NCBI GenBank assembly: GCA_020847395.1
Contig: JADLCD010000117.1
Span: 1 to 34,981 of the forward strand
Length of the DNA stretch: 34,981 nucleotides
Source of the DNA: Chitinophagaceae bacterium
Lineage (GTDB): Bacteria; Bacteroidota; Bacteroidia; Chitinophagales; Chitinophagaceae
Direction: 5' to 3'
Part shown: piece after piece, positions 22,497 through 33,130 of the stretch
Numbering within the stretch: the stretch's first letter is position 1
How the letters are laid out: each line of letters begins with the position of its first letter
Notes under the pieces: model-generated
Database searches by the model: none
The model's input: the letters and a program-made list of their open reading frames with translations, nothing else
Told to the model about the DNA's origin: nothing
Position numbers and translations under genes: made by a program

Positions 22497-22548
22497 ATTT
22501 TCAAATATTCATTTTTTTCGTTTTAAAATTTATCGCAAATCATAATTT

Positions 22549-24693
22549 ATGGCAGACTTAAAATTTCAAAGAAACTTTGGTATTGCGGCACATATTGACG
22601 CCGGAAAAACCACTACCACGGAGCGTATATTACGCTACACGGGTATGATTCACAAAATTGGTGAGGTGCATGACGGTGCAGCAACTACTGACTGGATGGA
22701 GCAGGAAAAAGAAAGAGGTATTACCATTACTTCTGCTGCGGTAAGCTGCCAGTGGAATTTCCCTACAGAAAAAGGAAAAGCAACTGCTGATACAAAGAAA
22801 TATTATTTCAATATAATCGATACTCCGGGACACGTGGACTTTACCGTTGAGGTTGAACGTTCAATGCGTGTACTGGATGGTTTGATTGCCTTGTTTTCTG
22901 CAGTTGATGGTGTAGAGCCTCAGTCAGAAACAGTATGGCGCCAGGCTAACCGTTATAAAGTTCCCCGCATTGGTTTTGTAAACAAAATGGACCGTGCAGG
23001 CGCTGACTTTTTAATGGTGGTTAAGCAGGTTAAAGAAATGCTCGGTGCAAAAGCAGTTCCCTTACAGTTACCTATAGGCGCAGAGGATAACTTTAAAGGT
23101 GTAGTTGACCTTATTAAAATGAAAGGGATCATCTGGCATATGGAAACAGAAGGAATGACTTTTGATGAAATTGATGTTCCTGCTGATATGATTGATGAGG
23201 CTAATGAGTGGAGGGCTAATCTGGTTGAAGCTGTTGCTGAATACGATGATAAGCTGATGGAGAAATTCTTTGATGATCCTAACACCATCACAGAAGAAGA
23301 AATGCATGAAGCAATCCGCAAAGCTACCGTTGACCTGAGCATCGTTCCGATGATGTGCGGTTCTTCATTCAAAAATAAAGGTGTACAAACTGCGCTTGAT
23401 GCAGTTTGCCGCTACCTGCCTTCACCGGTAGATATTGAAGCTATTGAAGGAACTAATCCTGATACAGGCGAAGTTGAAATACGCAAACCAGATCCTAAAG
23501 AACCATTTGCCGCATTAGCCTTCAAAATTATGACTGATCCTTTTGTTGGTCGTTTGGCATTCTTCAGGGCATATTCCGGCCACTTAGATGCTGGTTCTTA
23601 TGTATTGAATGTAAGAAGTGGTAAGAAAGAGCGTATCAGCCGTATCATGAAAATGTTTGCCAACAAGCAAAACCCGATTGATTTTATTGAGGCTGGTGAC
23701 ATTGGTGCTGCAGTTGGTTTTAAGGAAATTAAAACCGGTGATACATTGTGCGATGAAGATCATCCGATTACTTTGGAAAACATGTTTATTCCTGAGCCTG
23801 TAATCGCGATAGCTGTTGAGCCAAAAACACAGGCTGACGTTGATAAGATGGGATTGGCAATAGGTAAGCTGGTTGAGGAAGATCCTACATTACGTGTAAA
23901 TACAGATGAAGATACCGGTCAAACCATCCTTCGTGGTATGGGTGAGTTGCACCTTGAAATCATCATCGACCGTATGCGTCGTGAGTTTAAAGTAGAAGTA
24001 AACCAGGGTGCGCCACAGGTGGCTTATAAAGAAACATTCTCTAATACTATTGAGCACCGTGAAGTGTTGAAAAAACAAACCGGTGGCCGTGGTAAGTTCG
24101 CTGATATTGTGTTTGAAATCGGGCCTGCTGATGAAGAGTGGTTAAAAGAAAATCCTGGTAAGAACTTCCAGTTTGTGAATGATATTTTCGGTGGATCTAT
24201 TCCCCGTGAATTTGTTCCTGCTATTCAGAAAGGATTTGAAACATCAATGGTTAATGGCGTATTGGCAAACTACCCGATGGTAGACATGAAGATCCGCGTA
24301 TTTGATGGCAGCTATCATGATGTGGATTCTGATTCAATGTCATTCGAGCTTTGTGCAAAAAGTGGTTTCCGTGAAGCAGGACGTAAAGCAAAACCAATTT
24401 TACTTGAGCCAATCATGAGAGTGGAAGTATTGACACCAGATCAGTACATGGGTGATGTAACCGGCGATATCAACCGTCGTCGTGGTATACTGGAAGGTAT
24501 GGACACACGTAATAACCTGCAGGTTATTAAAGCAAAAGTTCCATTGAGCGAAATGTTTGGTTATGTAACACAACTTCGTTCATTAACCTCCGGTCGTGCA
24601 ACTTCAACAATGGAGTTCAGCCACTACAACGCTACACCAAATAATATAGCTGAAGAAGTTATAGCTAAGGTGAAAGGAAAGGTTACAGCGTAA
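22549..24693 (+). CDS. fusA: Elongation factor G
   Basis: EF-G is the GTPase that drives translocation and, with RRF, ribosome recycling. The 714-residue protein has the G domain with [16 protein letters not shown] (P-loop about 14-21), switch [10 protein letters not shown] and NKMDRAG. Domain II ([18 protein letters not shown]), domain III ([14 protein letters not shown]), domain IV and domain V ([22 protein letters not shown]) follow in the expected order. Length is typical. It has its own promoter and terminator and is not followed by tuf or the S10 genes. Confidence 0.99.
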   Translation: MADLKFQRNFGIAAHIDAGKTTTTERILRYTGMIHKIGEVHDGAATTDWMEQEKERGITITSAAVSCQWNFPTEKGKATADTKKYYFNIIDTPGHVDFTVEVERSMRVLDGLIALFSAVDGVEPQSETVWRQANRYKVPRIGFVNKMDRAGADFLMVVKQVKEMLGAKAVPLQLPIGAEDNFKGVVDLIKMKGIIWHMETEGMTFDEIDVPADMIDEANEWRANLVEAVAEYDDKLMEKFFDDPNTITEEEMHEAIRKATVDLSIVPMMCGSSFKNKGVQTALDAVCRYLPSPVDIEAIEGTNPDTGEVEIRKPDPKEPFAALAFKIMTDPFVGRLAFFRAYSGHLDAGSYVLNVRSGKKERISRIMKMFANKQNPIDFIEAGDIGAAVGFKEIKTGDTLCDEDHPITLENMFIPEPVIAIAVEPKTQADVDKMGLAIGKLVEEDPTLRVNTDEDTGQTILRGMGELHLEIIIDRMRREFKVEVNQGAPQVAYKETFSNTIEHREVLKKQTGGRGKFADIVFEIGPADEEWLKENPGKNFQFVNDIFGGSIPREFVPAIQKGFETSMVNGVLANYPMVDMKIRVFDGSYHDVDSDSMSFELCAKSGFREAGRKAKPILLEPIMRVEVLTPDQYMGDVTGDINRRRGILEGMDTRNNLQVIKAKVPLSEMFGYVTQLRSLTSGRATSTMEFSHYNATPNNIAEEVIAKVKGKVTA

Positions 24694-24736
24694 GCGCTAC
24701 ACGCTTTACAATTTAAGTAAGGATCCGGTTATATAG

Positions 24737-24776
24737 AACCCTGTTTCACAAATTGTGGAACAGGGTTTCTGTTTTT
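24737..24776 (+). terminator. Intrinsic terminator of fusA
   Basis: A 13-bp stem (AACCCTGTTTCAC pairing with GTGGAACAGGGTT, one G-U) with a 5-base loop is followed by TCTGTTTTT. It separates fusA from the propeller lipoprotein gene. Confidence 0.85.
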
Positions 24777-24859
24777 GGCGCAAAGAATGATGAGAAATGT
24801 TTTGTAAAGGGCTCTATTAGTGAGAGGAACTATCCGGCAGATTAAATTAAAATTCCGTA

Positions 24860-27274
24860 ATGTATAATTTACAAAAATTTTCCAAAGGTTTAGTGGCTGC
24901 AGGCATCTTTATCGCAGCAGGATGCAACACAACCAAAGTAGATGCACCGCCTGCCTCAGTTATAATACAAAAAAATATCAATGGCAGAAATGATAGCTGG
25001 AGCTTTACGGGGTATGGCGGTGGTGGCGCAATGTTTAATGCCGCGGTGAGTCCGTTTAGTGCAGACAATGCATTTGTAGCCTGCGATATGACCGGTTCAT
25101 TTGTTACACACAATGGTGGTTCTTCATGGCGCATGTTTAACCTGCGCGGTCCGGTAAGTTTTTTTGTATTTGATCCTTCAGACTCAAATATTGTATACGC
25201 TAATTCTATCGCGCTTTTTAAAAGTGTTGACAGGGGAGATACCTGGAATGTTATTTATCCTTCTCCCCAAAATATTAAAGGTGTTGTGGCCAAAGGCGAT
25301 CATGCATCTGAAGTTATTATTAACGATGACAACAGGGAAAGAAAAGTATTAAGCCTTGCCGTAGATCCTGCCAACTCAAAAAAATTATACGCAGTTGCAT
25401 CTGTTGATACAGTTATTTCTTTTATTTCGTCTATGGATGGAGGTTATACATGGCAACAGGAAAAAGAACTGGAAGGAGAGGCGGAACATATTTTTATCAA
25501 CCCTGCTTCGTCGGAAAACAACAGAACGATATATATTGCCGGTAAACATTACATAGTATGCAAAGAGAATGGAATATGGAAAAAAAATAAGCTGCCTGCT
25601 GCAGTTACCACAGTTACTGCATATAGCGGTGGGTTTGATAAAGTGGCAAATAAATTCATTATTTATGCTATTGCAGGCAAATCTTATTTTAATACTTCAG
25701 GAGAAGCCCCCGGAATTTTTTATTCGGAAGATGCCGGCATTACATGGCAAAACCGTCAGGATGGATTATTGAAATTTAATAAAGCCGGCGGGCCGTTAAC
25801 CGAATGGCGCACTATTGCTACCAGCAGGTTTCATCCCTCAACAGTATATGTGTCTTATAATAACATTCATATAAGCAATGATACTGTGTGTATGGGTGTG
25901 GCTAAAAGCGATGATTACGGAAAGTCATGGACGTTATGCTGGCGGGATGATATCACCAAAAATAAAAACATTCCTTCAGCTAATTTGAAAGATGGATGGT
26001 TGAATGAACGGTTCGGGCCTACCTGGGGCGAAAACCCATTTTCGGTTGGGGTATCTCCTTCCGATCCCGGGGTTTGTTATTGTACTGATTTTGGAAGAGC
26101 TATAAAAACAATTGATAGAGGCAAACATTGGCAGGAAGTTTATAGTAAAAAGAAAGAGGGTGGAGGATGGGTATCACGCGGGCTGGAAGTAACCACAGGT
26201 TACGGTATTATGTTTGATCCGTTCGACAGCAATCATGTATATATTGCTAATACCGATGTGGGTTTGATGGAAAGTCATGATGGAGCAATGAGCTGGCAGA
26301 GTGCAACATATAACAACGGTATACCTCAGGATTGGGTAAACACTACTTACTGGCTAACGTTTGATCCATCAGTAAAAGGAAAAGCCTGGGCTGTAATGAG
26401 CAATACACATGATTTACCCCGCCCTAAAATGTGGCGCAGGCACGGTGTGGCGGGTTATAAGGGTGGAATATTAATGACGGAAGATGCAGGCAAACACTGG
26501 AAGATAATGAGCAGTAAAATTGGTGAAGCCGCCTTCACACATATTTTATTAGATACACAAAACAATCATTCTTCAAAAACGATATATGCAACTGCATTTG
26601 GTAAAGGCGTATATAAATCTATGGATGATGGTAAAACCTGGCAGTTAAAAAATAAAGGCATAGATGGCAAGGAACCTTTTGCATGGCGATTGGTAAAAGC
26701 ACCAAAAGGAAACAGGCTGTATGTAATTGTGAGCAGGAGAAGTGAAGATGGAAGTATTGGTAACGATATGGATGGCGCGGTGTATTATTCAGAAGACGGC
26801 GCTGAAAGCTGGAAAAAATTGCCGCTTCCCGCAGGCACTAATGCGCCTACCGGTTTAGCGGTTGATCAGGCGCATCCTGATCGTTTAATATTATCTGCTT
26901 GGGGAAGAGTAGTAAAAGATAAATTTTCACCTGATACCAACGGAGGAATATTCACCACCAACGATCATGGTAAAAGCTGGAAAGCAGTACTTGAAAAAGA
27001 TCAGCACATTCATGACATTACTTACGACGAACGCAACAATACTTATTATGCATGCGGTTTCAATAGCTCGGCGTACCATTCTGTAAACAACGGAGAAACA
27101 TGGGAGCGTATTAAAGGGTATAATTTTAAATGGGGTAAAAGAGTTGACCCTGATCCCCGCGATCCTGGTAAAATATTTATCATCACATTTGGTGGCGGTG
27201 TTTGGTATGGCCCCGCGGCAGGCTTCAGCCCGGCGGTAGAAGATATTGTTACACCGGTATTGTCTTACAAATAA
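24860..27274 (+). CDS. Asp-box (BNR) beta-propeller lipoprotein, GH74/sialidase-like
   Basis: The 804-residue protein has a lipoprotein signal with lipobox IAAGC (Cys22), so it is probably anchored in the outer membrane. At least twelve Asp-box motifs of the form S/T-x-D/N-x-G-x-x-W are spread through the chain, for example SVDRGDTW, SMDGGYTW, SEDAGITW, SDDYGKSW, TEDAGKHW, SMDDGKTW and TNDHGKSW. This count fits two seven-bladed propellers. The start of the first propeller (GYGGGGAMFNAAVSPF, then VACDMTGSFVTHNGGSSW) resembles GH74 xyloglucanases, with Asp in the place of their first catalytic Asp, but the second acid is not identified. It could also be a non-catalytic sortilin-like binder. It sits 202 bases before a sigma-FecR-SusC-SusD set and may belong to that locus. 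Confidence 0.8.
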   Translation: MYNLQKFSKGLVAAGIFIAAGCNTTKVDAPPASVIIQKNINGRNDSWSFTGYGGGGAMFNAAVSPFSADNAFVACDMTGSFVTHNGGSSWRMFNLRGPVSFFVFDPSDSNIVYANSIALFKSVDRGDTWNVIYPSPQNIKGVVAKGDHASEVIINDDNRERKVLSLAVDPANSKKLYAVASVDTVISFISSMDGGYTWQQEKELEGEAEHIFINPASSENNRTIYIAGKHYIVCKENGIWKKNKLPAAVTTVTAYSGGFDKVANKFIIYAIAGKSYFNTSGEAPGIFYSEDAGITWQNRQDGLLKFNKAGGPLTEWRTIATSRFHPSTVYVSYNNIHISNDTVCMGVAKSDDYGKSWTLCWRDDITKNKNIPSANLKDGWLNERFGPTWGENPFSVGVSPSDPGVCYCTDFGRAIKTIDRGKHWQEVYSKKKEGGGWVSRGLEVTTGYGIMFDPFDSNHVYIANTDVGLMESHDGAMSWQSATYNNGIPQDWVNTTYWLTFDPSVKGKAWAVMSNTHDLPRPKMWRRHGVAGYKGGILMTEDAGKHWKIMSSKIGEAAFTHILLDTQNNHSSKTIYATAFGKGVYKSMDDGKTWQLKNKGIDGKEPFAWRLVKAPKGNRLYVIVSRRSEDGSIGNDMDGAVYYSEDGAESWKKLPLPAGTNAPTGLAVDQAHPDRLILSAWGRVVKDKFSPDTNGGIFTTNDHGKSWKAVLEKDQHIHDITYDERNNTYYACGFNSSAYHSVNNGETWERIKGYNFKWGKRVDPDPRDPGKIFIITFGGGVWYGPAAGFSPAVEDIVTPVLSYK

Positions 27275-27355
27275 ATGTTGAACCCTGCCTTTCCCAAAAA
27301 AGTAGTAGCCGGAAACCTATAGAGTTTGTGCAGCCCGGCAAATTTTACAGGTTTG

Positions 27356-27383
27356 CTAATATCTAATATCAAATCTCAAATCC
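27356..27383. repeat. Heptad word repeat downstream of the propeller gene
   Basis: Four exact in-phase 7-base words occur: CTAATAT twice, then CAAATCT and CAAATCC. It lies in the 202-base gap before the sigma factor gene. Confidence 0.65.
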
Positions 27384-27476
27384 GGTAAAAAATTTTGTTA
27401 CAATAATTTTTAATTGTCATAATTTTAGTTGTTGCCCATGACGGATGTTTTTCAGTAAAGCCATTTTCGTAAAAAG

Positions 27477-28073
27477 GTGAACAACTATTTAAATCTGCAG
27501 GAATATGAAAAGGAATTGCTTTTGCAGGTACGCGAAGGTGACGTAAAGGCGTTTGAATACGTGTATAACATATATAGCGCCCGGTTGTACGGAAATATTA
27601 TAAAACTGGTAAAATCACCGGGAGTAGCCGAAGAACTGTTACAGGATATCTTTCAACGGGTTTGGGAATACCGTAGCAATATTGATGTAAGTAAATCTTT
27701 TAAATCTTATGTTTTTACCATAGCAAAAAACCTGGTTTGTGATTATTTCAATAAGGAATCGCGGCAGCGGCTGGTACAGCGTTACCTGCAGGTAAAAGAA
27801 GAAGGATCAATAGCAAAATTTCAGCATCAACTGGAAGAAAAAGAATCGCAACAATTGCTTGAAAAAGCTGTGCGCCAACTTCCGCCACAGCGACAACTGG
27901 TATATACCTTGTGTAAAATTGAAGGTAAAAGTTATGAAGATGTAAGTAAAACCCTGGGTATATCTGTATCTACTATCAGCGATCATATTGTAAAAGCTAC
28001 CAAAAGCATTAAAGCTTATTACCTGTCCAAAGATATGTTATATATTTCCCTCCTTTTTATTAGCCAGTTGTAA
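27477..28073 (+). CDS. ECF sigma factor of the SusCD-associated type
   Basis: The 198-residue protein has region 2 (about 18-85; YNIYSARLYGNIIKLVKSPG, then ELLQDIFQRVWEYRSNID and FKSYVFTIAKNLVCDYFNK) and region 4 (about 130-180; YEDVSKTLGISVSTISDHIVKATKSIK). This is the Bacteroides-expansion type that works with FecR and an STN-bearing SusC. It starts at GTG (27477-27479), as no in-frame ATG lies between the upstream TAA (27456) and the conserved part. The FecR gene follows after 132 bases. It probably activates the SusC/SusD genes downstream once FecR is signalled. Confidence 0.93.
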   Translation: MNNYLNLQEYEKELLLQVREGDVKAFEYVYNIYSARLYGNIIKLVKSPGVAEELLQDIFQRVWEYRSNIDVSKSFKSYVFTIAKNLVCDYFNKESRQRLVQRYLQVKEEGSIAKFQHQLEEKESQQLLEKAVRQLPPQRQLVYTLCKIEGKSYEDVSKTLGISVSTISDHIVKATKSIKAYYLSKDMLYISLLFISQL

Positions 28074-28205
28074 ATAAATTCCGGCATACTGCAATAGCCT
28101 GCTACACACAAGCATCTTATAACTTCTTCATAAAAATTTTTTCATTTTTTTTAGCGGGAGCAGAGGTGAAATTCAATTGTCAGGTATTACTATAAAAGGC
28201 AGCAC

Positions 28206-29393
28206 TTGAACAATCATATAGAACTTTTGTTTAAAAAATATATTGCAAACGATTGCACTTCTGTGGAAGCAGCGGAGTTAATAGATATCATCCGTTCGGG
28301 CAATCAAAAGGAATTAATAGAGTCGCTGATGCAGGAGCAACTTGGTAATGCGGCAACAGATGAATTGTTATTTAAAGCCGCGTCTGACCGCGTGTTTAAA
28401 AGGCTTGATTTAAGTAATACTGAAGAGCAGGTATTGCCTATAGGTGCTCGTAGGTTGCCGACATATATTAAAGTAGCGGCTGCCATTATTGTTATAGCCG
28501 TTTCTTCTGTTGCTATGTACTTCCTGTTTTCATCCGGTAAAAAAACTACTCCTGTAATGGTTGCCATGCAGGATATTGCGCCGGGCGGCAACAAGGCAAC
28601 GCTTGTATTGTCGGATGGCAAACAGGTAGTTTTGAATGATATTGGCGTTGGTAATATAACAGAAGATGGCGGCGCTATCATCAAAAAATCTGCAGACGGG
28701 CAACTAGCCTATTACAGCACCGATAATTCGCAAAATCATAAAGCGATCAATACCGTTAAAACACCGATGGGTGGTCAATACCAGGTAGTACTTCCTGATG
28801 GTTCAAAAGTGCGGCTCAACGCGGCATCTTCTATTACTTACCCTGCGGCGTTTAACAGCGATGAACGTCGGGTGACCCTTACCGGTGAAGCGTATTTTGA
28901 AATAACACATCTTACTAAAAATAACAGGAAGGTTCCTTTTATTGTTGAAACAGGCAGGCAAAAAATTGAGGTGCTGGGTACTCGTTTTAATGTAAATGCC
29001 TACGATGATGAAAAAGGCATTACTACAACACTGGTAGAAGGAAAAGTAAAAGTAACCACGGAAAATGAAACGGTGATTTTGAAACCCAACCAGGAATTAA
29101 ACCTGCGCGATGAAGGCATTACCACGCATAAAGTAGATGTGGAGACGGTAATAGACTGGACAAACGGCGATTTTAATTTTGCGGATGAAGATATGAAGAG
29201 TGTGATGCGGAAAATTGCCCGCTGGTATAATGTGGAAGTAGTATACGACAGTAATATACCCGATGTAAACCTGAGCGCCCAGATATCACGCGACAGAAAT
29301 CTTTCGGAGGTATTGAGGATGCTGGAACTTTCGGGTGATGCTCAATTCAGGATAGAGAACGGCGCTATACATATTTCCAATAAAACTAAATAA
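28206..29393 (+). CDS. FecR-family anti-sigma factor
   Basis: The 395-residue protein spans the inner membrane once (about 86-109, YIKVAAAIIVIAVSSVAMYFLF). The N-terminal cytoplasmic part holds the sigma factor. The periplasmic FecR domain (about 175-285) has KTPMGGQYQVVLPDGSKV, LNAASSITYPAAF and GEAYFEI, and a DUF4974/STN-like domain (about 315-392) follows. It starts at TTG (28206-28208): an in-frame TGA lies at 28167 and no ATG occurs before residue 42. It passes the signal from the SusC N-terminal domain to the sigma factor. Confidence 0.94.
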   Translation: MNNHIELLFKKYIANDCTSVEAAELIDIIRSGNQKELIESLMQEQLGNAATDELLFKAASDRVFKRLDLSNTEEQVLPIGARRLPTYIKVAAAIIVIAVSSVAMYFLFSSGKKTTPVMVAMQDIAPGGNKATLVLSDGKQVVLNDIGVGNITEDGGAIIKKSADGQLAYYSTDNSQNHKAINTVKTPMGGQYQVVLPDGSKVRLNAASSITYPAAFNSDERRVTLTGEAYFEITHLTKNNRKVPFIVETGRQKIEVLGTRFNVNAYDDEKGITTTLVEGKVKVTTENETVILKPNQELNLRDEGITTHKVDVETVIDWTNGDFNFADEDMKSVMRKIARWYNVEVVYDSNIPDVNLSAQISRDRNLSEVLRMLELSGDAQFRIENGAIHISNKTK

Positions 29394-29584
29394 ATCCCCA
29401 ACTTCTTACATTAATAAACCAAACCAACTGTTATGAAAAGAGATTCTCCCACATAAAATCAATTTCCTGGTATACTCAAAAAAATACCGGAAATGCCTGG
29501 CAGCATCCCCGGTCAATCATTTGGTATATCATAATTCGATTATTTCCGCAATCAGATTAATCAATCACCAAACTTTACAAAAGT

Positions 29585-32500
29585 ATGCAATTTGATACTT
29601 TAAGCATCAAGCTACGTGCCTGCTGCAAAAAAGACTTTTCCCGTACTTTTTTGACCAGGACGCACCACTTATTAACAGCAATTCCTGTTTCAAAAATTAT
29701 TATGCAGATGAAGCTTATTTCTTTTTTCATGATCGTAATCTGCGTTCAGGCAACTGCTTCTGTTTCAGCACAAAAAATAACCCTGTCTGAAAAAAAAGCC
29801 TCTATTGAAAAGGTGCTCCGCGAAATACGGCGCCAAAGTGATTTTGATTTTATTGTAAATGCCCGCACGCTAAAAAATGCGCAACCATTAAGCATTAATG
29901 TAAAAGACATGCCGCTGGAGGAAGTGCTGCAACTGGTTTTTGCCAATCAGCCGGTAGATTATGTGGTGGATAACAAAACGATCATTATCAGGGATCGGGT
30001 AACTAATCCATCGCCTGAAAAAAATCCACGAACTGACCAGTATGTAAAAAAAATAAATGGTGTAATTACCAACGAAAAAGGAGAACCATTATCGGGAGTA
30101 AGCATAATAGAACAGGGTACTAAAAATGGCGTGGTTACCAATGATAATGGCAGGTTTTCCATAACTGTAAAAGACGAAACATCCGTATTACTGATAACGT
30201 ATGTAGGTTATAAAACCAAAGAGGTTGCTGCGTCTGCAGATAATTTCAACATCATATTAGAATCTGATGCAGGCAATTTAAGTGATGTAGTGGTAGTGGG
30301 TTATGGCGTGCAAAAAAAATCTGATCTCACCGGTTCTGTAAGTTCTGTAAAAGGAAGTGATCTTACCAAACTCCCAACGCAGCGTGTAGACCAGGCTTTG
30401 CAGGGAAGAGCCGCCGGTGTGATGGTGCAAAATACAGATGGCGCTCCGGGTGGCAATGCCACTATACGTGTAAGAGGAGGTAACTCTATCACCGGTGGTA
30501 ATAACGCGCTGGTAGTGGTAGATGGTATACAGGGTGTAAACATCAGCACTATTAATCCTAATGATATTGAATCGCTGGAAGTATTGAAAGACGCTTCGGC
30601 TACAGCTATTTACGGTGCACGTGGCGCCAACGGTGTAATATTAATTACAACCAAAAGAGGTGTATCGGGCAAACCTGCATTTAATTACGGGCTGAGCATT
30701 GGCTCGCAGCAATTGAATCATAAACTTTCTTTGATGAATGCCGGTGACTATGCCCGTAAGTCGAATGATTGGGCTGCAACACAGGACGGTACAGTGAATT
30801 CGCCCATCGATCCCGTATTACCTTTTACCAAAGACCAGATTGCGGCGCTTGATGCCAGTGGCGGTACGGATTGGCAGGATGTAATTTATCGTCATGGACT
30901 TTTGCAAAATCACCAGCTATCTATGAGCGGTGGTTCCGAACATGCACGCTATTTTGTTTCGGGTGGTTATATTAATCAACAGGGTATTGTGGTAAATACA
31001 AAATATGTGCGGTATAATTTAAGAAGCAATCTTGATTTAAAATTAAACAGTTGGCTTACCGCAGGTATAAACATGAACGTGATAAAAGATAAAGGTAATG
31101 TGCCGCCTGTGGGAGAGGGAACAAGATATGGCGATATTTTAGGGCAGGTGATTAATACCGTGGCGAGATTTGATCCCGCCACACCCATATACGATGATGC
31201 GGGCAACTATAATTTCAAAGCATTGAAAGGTGGTCCCAACAATTCAAAAATATACGCGGATAATGATGTGTGGAATCCTTTAGCTACGGCACTGGAAACA
31301 AAAGCCGATAAGAATAATATCACCAACGAAATCAGTACTTTTCTTGAAGCCAGGATAATAGATGGCCTTACATTGAGGATAGCCGGTGCTGCCAGCATCA
31401 ACAGCAATGATGAAATGCATTATTATGGCACAAAAACACAACCCGGCAGGGGAGTAAGTGGTTTGGGTGATCTTACCACAAGCAAGTATGAGTATTATCA
31501 AAACTCTAATATTCTTACCTATAATAAAATTTTTAATCAAAAACATCACTTAACACTAACCGGTGTTGCAGAACAGCAACTCATTCAAAGTAAAGGCTCA
31601 TTTATAGCCGCGCAGGGTTTTTTTAGTGATGAAATAGGTATTAATGATTTAGGCGGCGCATCACAGATCAACGAAAAATCTACCACCGTTACCAAGCAAA
31701 CACTCAATTCTTTTTTAGGCAGAATTAATTATGTGTTTGATGAAAAATATATGATCACTGCCAGCTACAGGGCGGATGGTTCATCTGTATTTGGTGCGAA
31801 TAATAAATGGGGATACTTTCCATCGGCGGCAGTAGCGTGGAGATTATCTGAAGAAGAATTTATTAAAATCCTCAATGTATTTTCAACTTTAAAATTAAGA
31901 GGTAGCTGGGGCAAAACGGGTAACCAGGCTATACAACCGTATCAAACACTGGCAACCGTAACTTCCGGGTATAATTATCCTTATGATGGCAACAGTGCTG
32001 CCAATATCGGTTTTGCTTTAGGCAGACCTGCCAATCCTGATTTGAAATGGGAGTCAACAGCGCAAACCAATATCGGCGCTGATTTCGGATTTTTTAATGA
32101 TCGTTTAACCGCTACCGTTGATGTATACCGTAAAGTAACTACCGACTTATTGTTGAACAAACAGGTGGAAGCATATACCGGTTTTTCTACCAAGTTGGCC
32201 AACGTGGGGTCTATTGAAAATAAAGGGTTGGAAATTAGTATTGGCGCTAAGCCTTTTGCAGGTAATACGGTGAAATGGAATACAGGTTTCAATATTTCTT
32301 TTAACAGAAGTAAAGTACTGGCATTGCTCAATGATATGCCGCTTGCCATAAGAACCAATACCGGCGGCGGTTACCAGATATATGCCAGCGCGTTTTCTTT
32401 AAAATACCTGCAGGTAGGCCAGCCTGTTGACCAGATGCGCGGCTATGTGAACCTTGGTACATGGAGCGAAGCGGAAGCTGAACAGGCAAAAGCAATGGGG

Positions 32501-33130
32501 CAGGCTCCCGGCGAAGCTAAATGGAAAGATGTGAATAGTGATGGTAAAATAACGCGCAGTGCTGATGGACTGGAAGTGATTGGAAACGCGTCGCCAAAAT
32601 TTATTTATGGATGGAATAACAGTATCAGTTATAAAAACTTCGATCTCATATTTCTTATACAGGGAAGCTATGGCAACGATATTTTTAATGCTGTTAGAAT
32701 TAAAACAGAAAATCCATCCAATGGGTTAAGCACCAACTTAAACAACCGGTGGACAACAGAAAATCAAAATACGAATGTACCTGTTTTTCTTGGCACAAAA
32801 GAAAGAAACGCGATGAACCTTGGCGCAAATCAAACCTCTGGTATTGGTGTGGATCAGCGCTCGAGCAGGTGGGTAGAAGATGGTTCTTATTTGCGCATGA
32901 AGAATATAACGCTGACTTATAATTTGCCACTATCCATATTGAGTAAAATACGGGTAAACAGGTTGTCGGTATATGCTACAGCCATCAACTTATTCACCAT
33001 TACCAAATACACAGGTTACGATCCGGAAGTGAGTTCGTTCAATGCGGGTGGTGCAGGTGGTTTGGGTATTGATCTGAGTAACTATCCTACTGCAAAAACA
33101 TTCATGTTTGGTCTTAATCTTACATTTTAA
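29585..33130 (+). CDS. SusC/RagA-family TonB-dependent outer-membrane receptor with STN signalling domain
   Basis: The 1181-residue protein imports oligosaccharides or other bulky nutrients across the outer membrane with SusD. It has an N-terminal leader (1-40), a signal peptide (about 42-62, MKLISFFMIVICVQATASVSAQ), an STN domain (about 64-136) for contact with FecR, a CarboxypepD_reg-like domain (156-228), the plug (about 233-350, with DVVVVGYGVQKKSDLTGSV) and a long beta-barrel ending in Phe (FMFGLNLTF). ATG 29702 or 29708 would remove the leader and is an equally possible start. It follows FecR by 191 bases and precedes susD by 106. The ligand is not predictable here. Confidence 0.96.
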   Translation: MQFDTLSIKLRACCKKDFSRTFLTRTHHLLTAIPVSKIIMQMKLISFFMIVICVQATASVSAQKITLSEKKASIEKVLREIRRQSDFDFIVNARTLKNAQPLSINVKDMPLEEVLQLVFANQPVDYVVDNKTIIIRDRVTNPSPEKNPRTDQYVKKINGVITNEKGEPLSGVSIIEQGTKNGVVTNDNGRFSITVKDETSVLLITYVGYKTKEVAASADNFNIILESDAGNLSDVVVVGYGVQKKSDLTGSVSSVKGSDLTKLPTQRVDQALQGRAAGVMVQNTDGAPGGNATIRVRGGNSITGGNNALVVVDGIQGVNISTINPNDIESLEVLKDASATAIYGARGANGVILITTKRGVSGKPAFNYGLSIGSQQLNHKLSLMNAGDYARKSNDWAATQDGTVNSPIDPVLPFTKDQIAALDASGGTDWQDVIYRHGLLQNHQLSMSGGSEHARYFVSGGYINQQGIVVNTKYVRYNLRSNLDLKLNSWLTAGINMNVIKDKGNVPPVGEGTRYGDILGQVINTVARFDPATPIYDDAGNYNFKALKGGPNNSKIYADNDVWNPLATALETKADKNNITNEISTFLEARIIDGLTLRIAGAASINSNDEMHYYGTKTQPGRGVSGLGDLTTSKYEYYQNSNILTYNKIFNQKHHLTLTGVAEQQLIQSKGSFIAAQGFFSDEIGINDLGGASQINEKSTTVTKQTLNSFLGRINYVFDEKYMITASYRADGSSVFGANNKWGYFPSAAVAWRLSEEEFIKILNVFSTLKLRGSWGKTGNQAIQPYQTLATVTSGYNYPYDGNSAANIGFALGRPANPDLKWESTAQTNIGADFGFFNDRLTATVDVYRKVTTDLLLNKQVEAYTGFSTKLANVGSIENKGLEISIGAKPFAGNTVKWNTGFNISFNRSKVLALLNDMPLAIRTNTGGGYQIYASAFSLKYLQVGQPVDQMRGYVNLGTWSEAEAEQAKAMGQAPGEAKWKDVNSDGKITRSADGLEVIGNASPKFIYGWNNSISYKNFDLIFLIQGSYGNDIFNAVRIKTENPSNGLSTNLNNRWTTENQNTNVPVFLGTKERNAMNLGANQTSGIGVDQRSSRWVEDGSYLRMKNITLTYNLPLSILSKIRVNRLSVYATAINLFTITKYTGYDPEVSSFNAGGAGGLGIDLSNYPTAKTFMFGLNLTF

